NCBI GenBank assembly: GCA_036518955.1 | Contig: DATDMG010000083.1 | Coordinates: forward strand, 1-9,330 | Direction: 5' to 3' | Origin: DATDMG01 sp036518955 | GTDB taxonomy: Bacteria > Actinomycetota > Actinomycetes > Actinomycetales > Kineosporiaceae | Length of the DNA stretch: 9,330 nt | Part shown: piece by piece, positions 7,121 to 9,330 of the stretch | How the letters are laid out: the number at the start of each line of letters is the position of its first letter | How positions within the stretch are numbered: position 1 is the stretch's first letter | The notes under the pieces: model-generated | Told to the model about the DNA's origin: nothing | The model's input: only the letters and a program-made list of their open reading frames with translations | Database searches by the model: none | Position numbers and translations under genes: made by a program

Positions 7121-7903
7121 ATGCGATCACCAAAGGTGTCTGGTCGCGCCAACCATCGTCGTTGGTTCCCACTGTCGTCCGTCGTCGTCTGGTTGATTTC
7201 TGCGGTGGCGCTTGCCCCAACCGCCCGGGCGGCCATCGGAGGAAGTTTCACAGACAACTTCGACTCCTTGAACAGTGGTCGATGGTACATGGCTGACGGC
7301 TACAGCAATGGCGGCATGTTCAACGCGGGCTGGCGGGCCGATCATGTCTGGTTCAATGGCGGCATCATGGGCATCAACCTGGATACGACGTCCTGCCCCG
7401 GCGGGTGCTCGGGCAGGCCCTACGCCTCCGGCGAGTACCGAACCACCGACCTGTACTCCTACGGACGTTTCGAAACCAGCATGATGGCGGCCAAGGGGTC
7501 CGGGACCGTCTCCTCGTTCTTCACCTACACGGGATCGAGCGACGACCAGCCCTGGGACGAGATCGACGTGGAGATCCTCGGAAAGAACACGACCCAGGTG
7601 CAGCTCAACTACTTCACCAACGGAGTGGGCGGGCACGAGACAATCATCGATCTGGGATTCGACGCCTCGGCCGGGTACCACCGCTACGCCTTCGAGTGGT
7701 GGAACGGGGGCACTATTAACTGGTTCGTCGACGGCAGACTGGTGCACCAGGAGAACGGGTCTCGAGGAGCGCTTCCCACCCATCCTCAGCGAATTATGAC
7801 GAACTTCTGGCCAGGAACAGGAGTAGATGGCTGGTTAGGGACGTTCTCCTACTCCGGCCAACTCACCGACCGCTATGACTGGGTCTCCTACACGAAGTAC
7901 TGA
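7121..7903 (+). CDS. Secreted GH16 endo-beta-1,3-1,4-glucanase (lichenase type)
   Basis: The product is 260 residues. The ATG at 7121 lies six bases after a GGAGAGG ribosome site. Residues 1-37 form a signal peptide with twin arginines at 13-14, a hydrophobic core VVVWLISAVALA and a cleavage site after ARA. The mature enzyme is a single GH16 domain of the usual length (about 220 residues), closely like Bacillus-type lichenases. The catalytic motif DEIDVE has nucleophile Glu147, Asp149 and acid/base Glu151, followed by ILGK, then QLNYFTNGVGGHE, INWFVDGRLV and NFWPGTGVDGWLG. The family hydrolyses mixed-linkage beta-glucans outside the cell. There is no carbohydrate-binding module. The disulfide cysteines of Bacillus lichenases are replaced, and a CPGGC loop (Cys92, Cys96) is present instead. 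The gene is intact although it lies between two inverted mobile-element ends. It could alternatively cleave a related beta-glucan. Confidence 0.95.
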   Translation: MRSPKVSGRANHRRWFPLSSVVVWLISAVALAPTARAAIGGSFTDNFDSLNSGRWYMADGYSNGGMFNAGWRADHVWFNGGIMGINLDTTSCPGGCSGRPYASGEYRTTDLYSYGRFETSMMAAKGSGTVSSFFTYTGSSDDQPWDEIDVEILGKNTTQVQLNYFTNGVGGHETIIDLGFDASAGYHRYAFEWWNGGTINWFVDGRLVHQENGSRGALPTHPQRIMTNFWPGTGVDGWLGTFSYSGQLTDRYDWVSYTKY

Positions 7904-7916
7904 CGGCGGAGCTGTC

Positions 7917-7958
7917 GGTACTCCTGACGGGGTCGACAAGCCACCCGTCAGGAGTACC
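7917..7958 (+). terminator. Strong hairpin terminator after the glucanase gene
   Basis: A perfect 15-bp stem is formed by GGTACTCCTGACGGG (7917-7931) and CCCGTCAGGAGTACC (7944-7958) with a 12-base loop. It starts 13 bases after the glucanase stop. The following 125 bases (7959-8083) up to the repeat tip contain no gene I can support. Confidence 0.8.
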
Positions 7959-8083
7959 CCACGAGACGTTCGGGTGCCGATGTCGAGGACCTGGGTGCCG
8001 CCGGGTTGTGGAACGGTTTCCCCGGACACGCTTGGGCTCGAGACTGCCGTGCAACGTGAAGGTTGGAAGTGGGACGTGGTGGC

Positions 8084-8187
8084 GTAAACCTTCAGCCCAA
8101 TCACGCTGCGCTGTTATTGTGGCAGTGTGTTGCGGCCGGGTAGCGAGTCTGCTGCCGGTGGCGTGATGATCGAGTGCTGGGGTTTAG
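8084..8187 (-). repeat. Right copy of 104-bp inverted repeat (IS66-type end)
   Basis: Reverse complement of 6787-6890, 102 of 104 identical. The tip GTAAACC begins at 8084 and faces the glucanase gene. On the minus strand the IS66 transposase remnant reads through it in frame to a TGA at 8101-8103. This places the repeat at the transposase 3' side, as expected for the terminal part of an IS66 element. Confidence 0.85.
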
Positions 8188-8601
8188 GTGGCGGTCTTTG
8201 GTCCGGGCGGTGCTGGTGAGGCGGCTGGAGATCTTCTGCTGGATCTTGGACAGCCGCAGGCCTCGTTCGGCGTCGTCGCTGGTCGCGGGGATGGCCAGGT
8301 TGTCGACGAACCGCAGGATGCCGGCCTCGCGGTCGCGGAAGGCTTCCAGCAGCAGGCGGGCGGTGTTCTCGCCGGGGGCGTTGCCGTCGCTGAGGGTGGC
8401 GGACAGGCCGACCTTGACGCCTTGGCGCAGCAGGTACAGCTGCTTGGTGCGGACGCTGGGGTCGATGGCGTCCTTCCCGTTGTCGCGGGCGAGGTTGGTG
8501 GCGTGGATCAGGGCGCGCAGGACGGTGGCGATCCGGGTGGGCCAGATCGCCTCGGGGTAGGTCTGGGCCGCGGATTCCAGGTCCCGAAGGAGATGGGCGT
8601 T
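8101..8601 (-). pseudogene. tnpC: IS66-family transposase, C-terminal fragment
   Basis: From about 8601 the minus strand encodes NAHLLRDLESAAQTYPEAIW, RALIHATNLARDNGKDAIDP, then RFVDNLAIPATSDDAERGLR and KIQQKISSRLTS. These are the C-terminal half of the IS66 DDE transposase, including the third catalytic acid (Glu in DDAERGLR). The N-terminal zinc-finger region, the first two catalytic aspartates and the accessory tnpA and tnpB genes are absent. After TKDRH (about 8188) the normal C-terminus is missing and the frame passes into the 104-bp end repeat, which points to an internal deletion. The fragment cannot be active. Its 5' border coincides with the 32-bp palindrome. The symbol is by family convention. 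Confidence 0.85.
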
Positions 8602-8625
8602 ATGCCGATATCGGCATAACGCCCA
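8594..8625. repeat. Perfect 32-bp palindrome
   Basis: TGGGCGTTATGCCGAT (8594-8609) is followed directly by its exact reverse complement (8610-8625), with no spacer and no mismatch. IS66 transposase similarity begins inside its left half. Possible identities are two abutting element ends, a recombinase core site or a regulatory operator. Nothing in the sequence decides between them. Confidence 0.85.
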
Positions 8626-8774
8626 GTACCAGCTGAGAATGTCGATCTGGAGGCGCAAACCATCCGGGTCGACCGGACGGCGAGTGAATCCGGCGGACGC
8701 CGCGACATCCGTGAAGATCTCAAGACCCGAGCAGCCGAACGTGTGGCGTCCATCCCCGACATCGCCATGCGGCC
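8626..8774. other. Junction segment between palindrome and third recombinase
   Basis: About 150 bases of unassigned DNA. Both strands are open in some frames but show no recognised motif. It contains TGAAGATCTCAA at 8712-8723, which recurs at 9281-9292 beyond the recombinase fragment. Confidence 0.35.
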
Positions 8775-9170
8775 GTGCGCCGGCTCCTGGCGGCCGGCGA
8801 GGCAGGACGGGCCAGGAGCGAGGGCGCACGGTACGGCCGGCTCGTCAACGGCGACCGTGGTGGGTACCTGGGCTATGCCACCTGGCGCAACTACCTCGGG
8901 CTCGCCCGGGGCTACACGGCCTCGCACCCGGACGGGATGATCACCTACACGGCGCATGAACTGCGGCACGTCTGCGCCTCTCTCCTGATCGCGTCCGGGG
9001 CGGCTGACTACCAGGTGGCCGCGCAGATGGGCCACAGCAGGGTCGAGACCACGAAGAACATTTACGGCCACCTCTTCGCCCAGGACCGCCAGGAGATCCT
9101 CAACGCCATGAACGCGGCCGTAAGCCGTCTCACCGCCTACGAGGAGCCTGGAGACACGCAAGCGGCCTAG
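8775..9170 (+). pseudogene. Third tyrosine recombinase, C-terminal catalytic fragment
   Basis: Counted from a possible GTG at 8775, 131 codons encode the C-terminal end of a phage-type integrase: YATWRNYLGLAR, YTAHELRHVCASLLIASGAA, QMGHSRVETTKNIYGHLFAQ. The catalytic residues His61, Arg64, His87 and the nucleophile Tyr97 are all there. The first catalytic Arg, the core-binding domain and the arm-binding domain are missing, so the gene is truncated at its 5' side. The family (QMGHS..TTKNIYGHLF) differs from the N-terminal remnant at 6165, so I read these as two different integrases rather than one interrupted gene. No ribosome site supports the GTG, and the true homology may start a little further in. 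A clear terminator follows. Confidence 0.8.
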
Positions 9171-9207
9171 CAGCCCCTGGCCCGACAGGACGTGGCTACG
9201 GTGTGGG

Positions 9208-9240
9208 GAGAGCCCCGGTGATTGGGCCACCGGGGCTCTC
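9208..9240 (+). terminator. Strong hairpin terminator after the recombinase fragment
   Basis: GAGAGCCCCGGTG (9208-9220) and CACCGGGGCTCTC (9228-9240) form a perfect 13-bp, GC-rich stem with a 7-base loop, 37 bases after the recombinase stop. There is no T-tract. It may work in both directions. Confidence 0.85.
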
Positions 9241-9249
9241 GCCCTGTCA

Positions 9250-9310
9250 GCCCTACAACTTGTAGGGCCAGCTCTAGGGTTGAAGATCTCAACTTAGGGC
9301 ATTCGCCCTG
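9250..9310. repeat. Palindrome and repeat cluster, possible integrase attachment/arm-site region
   Basis: GCCCTACAA-C-TTGTAGGGC (9250-9268) is a perfect 19-bp palindrome with one central base. CAACTTGTAGGGC (from 9257) partly recurs as CAACTTAGGGC (9290-9300). CTCTAGGGTT (9272-9281), GTTGA/TCAAC arms (9279-9293) and AGGGC/GCCCT arms (9296-9309) follow. Such clusters of related short repeats just downstream of an integrase gene are typical of attachment sites. No tRNA gene end is visible to confirm it. Confidence 0.4.
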
Positions 9311-9330
9311 GTGGGACGCGGTGGGCCTAA

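Noticed and set aside
7959..8083. IS3-like end around AACGGTTTCCCCGGACA near 8011
   Set aside because: Only a loose resemblance to IS3-family ends. No partner end and no transposase remnant are visible.
6165..9170. Single integrase split by the glucanase cassette
   Set aside because: The N-terminal piece and the C-terminal piece have hallmarks of different integrase families, and the catalytic end of yet another recombinase lies between. A simple split gene is therefore the less likely reading.
8508..9230. Long minus-strand frame over the third recombinase
   Set aside because: Shadow of the recombinase, whose plus-strand frame shows clear catalytic motifs.

Overview
The window reads as chromosomal DNA of a high-GC actinomycete. 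Third codon positions are strongly G/C, tyrosine-recombinase and IS debris is of actinobacterial type, and several proteins have close actinobacterial family resemblance. No genus can be named from the sequence alone. No rRNA, tRNA or CRISPR array was recognised.

Region A (1-4760) is well-preserved metabolic DNA. On the minus strand, a complete GMC-family flavin oxidoreductase of the cholesterol-oxidase-like type (1114-3648) is followed, with an ATGA stop/start overlap, by a patatin-like serine acylhydrolase cut by the window edge (1-1117). The two enzymes also share a small C-terminal module (ungapped similarity over 41 residues). This suggests two catalytic domains working on one lipid or sterol-type substrate. 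A perfect inverted repeat sits directly upstream of the oxidoreductase start. Divergently, on the plus strand, lies a DJ-1/PfpI-superfamily protein (3993-4760).

Region B (4761-6048) holds one small secreted cysteine-containing protein of unknown function (5003-5413). A tandem 17-bp repeat precedes it and a hairpin follows it. About 600 bp after the hairpin carry no gene I can support.

Region C (6049-9330) is a graveyard of mobile DNA. It contains a truncated excisionase, an internally deleted and frameshifted integrase (N-terminal half), the C-terminal remnant of a second and different tyrosine recombinase, an IS66-family transposase C-terminal fragment, a perfect 32-bp palindrome, and the C-terminal catalytic half of a third tyrosine recombinase, followed by a strong terminator and a palindrome-rich possible attachment region. 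Embedded in this debris is one intact gene, a secreted GH16 lichenase-type beta-glucanase (7121-7903) with its own ribosome binding site and a 15-bp-stem terminator. It lies exactly between two inverted 104-bp repeats (102/104 identical) whose tips begin GTAAACC, as expected for IS66-family ends. The simplest reading is that the glucanase was cargo of, or trapped between, IS66-type elements that landed in an integrative-element hotspot.

No complete new system can be proven here. The most original signals are the shared module linking the GMC oxidase and the patatin, the glucanase/IS66 inverted-repeat cassette, and the 32-bp palindrome.
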